Source: Natrinema soli
GTDB taxonomy: Archaea > Halobacteriota > Halobacteria > Halobacteriales > Natrialbaceae
Direction of reading: 5' to 3'
Assembly (NCBI RefSeq): GCF_028618695.1
Contig: NZ_JAQIVI010000231.1
Location: 1 to 32,301 of the forward strand
DNA: 32,301 nt
Numbering within the stretch: the stretch's first letter is position 1; every line of letters begins with the position of its first letter. This document shows, one piece after another, positions 30,810 to 32,301 of this stretch. The notes below the pieces were generated by a model that saw only the letters and a program-made list of their open reading frames with translations, did not search any database and was not told the origin of the DNA. The position numbers were made by a program, and so were the translations under genes.

Positions 30810-31970
30810 TTATGCTGAGACTCGACTCTCAAGACGTTCGTTCGAGCCCGTATTCGACTCAGAAACGTTCATCCAGAGGTGAACAGAGTACTCCGTATCG
30901 TCCATCGAGGGCTCGGCCGGGACGTCGCCGCCGGGGAAGAGCAACCAGACGACGCGCTGATTCTCGCCGGTCATCGTCGGCTCGAGTTCGTACGTCTGGT
31001 GCCAGCTCTCGTTGTGCGCGACCGTGGTGCTGAACCGGTCGAGTTCGCGTTGCTCTCGGACGACCGTTTCGTTGACCGTCGCATTCGGCTCCCCCTCCTC
31101 GAGGGCCGTCTCGTTCTCGACCACCTCGACGTCCTGCTCGAGGACCACCACCGTGTACTCGGTCGTCTCCTGCTCGTGGTTGTCAATGCCGACGAACAGT
31201 TCCCGACTCTCACCCTGGACGAACTCGGTCGGATAGTTGTCGGCGACTAACTCGCCGTCGTCGTCCTCGGTCAACAGATAGATCGCCGAGAACTGCTCGT
31301 CGTCGGGCGGGACCATCACCGCGTACCCCACGGTCCCAACGGCAAGCATGACCGACACCACGAGCAGCACGTTCAGCGCGGCGTCCGCACGCGTATCCGG
31401 CTCGAGTAACTCCGTCCGCCCGGCGGCGTACCACTCCCGATAGGGGACCTGAAACCGTTCGTCGACGGGCAGCGCCTGCCGGCGACTGGCTGCCACGATT
31501 GTCGCGACGAGCGTGAAGCCGCTGACTGACACCACGATCGGAACGAGACGAATTCCCCAGGGCGTGAAGTTCAGGACGAGTCCGATCAGGGGAACGACTG
31601 CAATACTGAGGCCGAACGAGAGGGCGACGCGCTCGAGACCGTCGATGCCGGACCGTGAGGCGATGGAGTCGTACCAGCCATCCGGCTCCAATTCGTCATC
31701 CATCACCTCGCTGTCGGCCGGTAAACCAGATTCGTCAACCGACACAGGTGACTCGCCAGCTTCCGGGAACAGCGCCGCGATAAACGCATACCCCGGGACG
31801 AACAGGACGAACGCGAGCCCGAGCGGAACCCGGAGCGGGGTCTCCCGAATCACGGGGGCCAGCGCGGCGACGTTCGTTGTGATGACGAGCGCGACCACGG
31901 CGGCGAGATCGGCAGGGAGATTCCTGACTGGCCGTGGCAGCAATAGCCAGAGCGACCGGAATGCGACCAT
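30810..31970 (-). CDS. DUF1616 membrane protein
   Basis: A 386-residue protein. The N-terminal part has membrane helices at about 19-42, 48-69, 112-134, 136-158 and 202-225; LPLRVPLGLAFVLFVPGYAF-type sequence and LERVALSFGLSIAVVPLIGL are hallmarks of the archaeal DUF1616 family. The C-terminal ~160 residues (EFVQGESRELFVGIDNHEQE, TVVVLEQDVEVVENE, ENQRVVWLLFPGGD) form an exported beta-sandwich-like domain with possible N-glycosylation sites (NET, NVS). In haloarchaea this family is often found near S-layer glycosylation genes; a role in surface assembly is inference. ATG 31970 is the natural start. A 50-bp copy of its middle part lies at 29654-29707. Confidence 0.85.
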   Translation of the reverse strand: MVAFRSLWLLLPRPVRNLPADLAAVVALVITTNVAALAPVIRETPLRVPLGLAFVLFVPGYAFIAALFPEAGESPVSVDESGLPADSEVMDDELEPDGWYDSIASRSGIDGLERVALSFGLSIAVVPLIGLVLNFTPWGIRLVPIVVSVSGFTLVATIVAASRRQALPVDERFQVPYREWYAAGRTELLEPDTRADAALNVLLVVSVMLAVGTVGYAVMVPPDDEQFSAIYLLTEDDDGELVADNYPTEFVQGESRELFVGIDNHEQETTEYTVVVLEQDVEVVENETALEEGEPNATVNETVVREQRELDRFSTTVAHNESWHQTYELEPTMTGENQRVVWLLFPGGDVPAEPSMDDTEYSVHLWMNVSESNTGSNERLESRVSA

Positions 31971-31977
31971 TCAACCA

Positions 31978-32301
31978 CTAGTACTGCCAACGGGGGTAAA
32001 AACGAACCGGTAGACGTGCACTAGTGCCGTCGACGTGACGGGCTAGTCGTCGGTCATAACCGTCTACCTCGAATCGGCCAACGAACTCGCGTCCGCTGCC
32101 GTCCGCCGCGAGGATTCCCTCGAGAATCCGAACCTCCTCTTCCTCTGAGATCTAGTCGGACCGGATGCACGCGTGGAACATCTTGTGTGCGAGCGTCTCG
32201 ATCCATGCCGTGAGTTCAGCGACGCGGTCGACGAGCGCCGCATCCGATCGGCCCTCGGGCGTCGCGGAGCGGGGCGCAGCCGGGGCGTCGCTGATTCCTC
32301 G
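31978..32301 (-). pseudogene. Gene fragment with in-frame TAG, cut by window edge
   Basis: The minus frame enters from the right edge as ALVDRVAELTAWIETLAHKM and FHACIRSD, meets TAG at 32154-32152, then goes on as ISEEEEVRILEGILAADGSG and REFVGRFEVDGYDRRL to a stop at 31980-31978. Both halves have the same acidic, helix-rich character, so they belong to one former protein. I do not recognise the family. The end lies 8 bp from the DUF1616 start, so the DUF1616 promoter must sit within this frame. Confidence 0.5.

Noticed and set aside
32152..32154. TAG read as pyrrolysine
   Set aside because: Pyrrolysine use is known mainly from methylamine-using methanogens and some bacteria; nothing here suggests the needed tRNA or synthetase. 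Plain gene decay is simpler.

Overview
The window reads as haloarchaeal chromosome or megaplasmid DNA. Genes are GC-rich, proteins are very acidic (Asp/Glu), Tat-type twin-arginine signals and lipoboxes are used for export, most genes lack Shine-Dalgarno sequences, and TATA-like boxes sit 25-35 bp before start codons. All names come from motifs and remembered families; no database was searched.

Layout. Bases 1-5.3 kb hold the 3' end of an NADP-dependent MDR oxidoreductase, two small membrane proteins, a decayed gene, a membrane-linked metallophosphoesterase and a Tat lipoprotein. Bases 5.6-11.3 kb hold secreted or surface-type proteins: a Tat-exported PQQ-type beta-propeller, a 985-residue protein with four tandem ~145-residue repeats before a right-handed beta-helix, a decayed tnpB tail and a second lipoprotein. 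Bases 11.5-20.1 kb carry a polytopic membrane protein and a MacB/LolCDE-like ABC system split into two convergent units: two FtsX-type permeases on +, and an ATPase plus a 1022-residue permease with Ig-like inserts on -.

Bases 20.1-30.8 kb are a graveyard of IS200/IS605-type (IS1341-like) tnpB elements. Three tnpB genes are intact (20427-21725 +, 22250-23470 -, 26655-27905 +). One is broken (29813-30707 -), another survives only as a tail (25289-25500 -), and there are a solo right end and a 47-bp left-end/right-end scar. No Y1 transposase tnpA is present. Two different tnpB types share almost the same left end and the same GAGGATGTCA right end, so a common transposase acting in trans is likely. 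One element also encodes a 46-residue ribbon-helix-helix-like protein, divergent from tnpB over a 56-bp gap with two inverted repeats. Two of the intact TnpBs lack the usual RuvC-II Glu and have a Glu three residues before the TSxxC zinc motif, as described for Fanzor-like rearranged active sites; the third is canonical.

The elements sit in a surface-glycosylation neighbourhood. A sugar nucleotidyltransferase and an NAD-dependent sugar epimerase are both truncated and frameshifted, while a dolichyl-phosphate-type GT2 glycosyltransferase and a DUF1616 membrane protein remain intact. Three small zinc-ribbon proteins lie between them. The right edge holds a gene fragment with an in-frame TAG.
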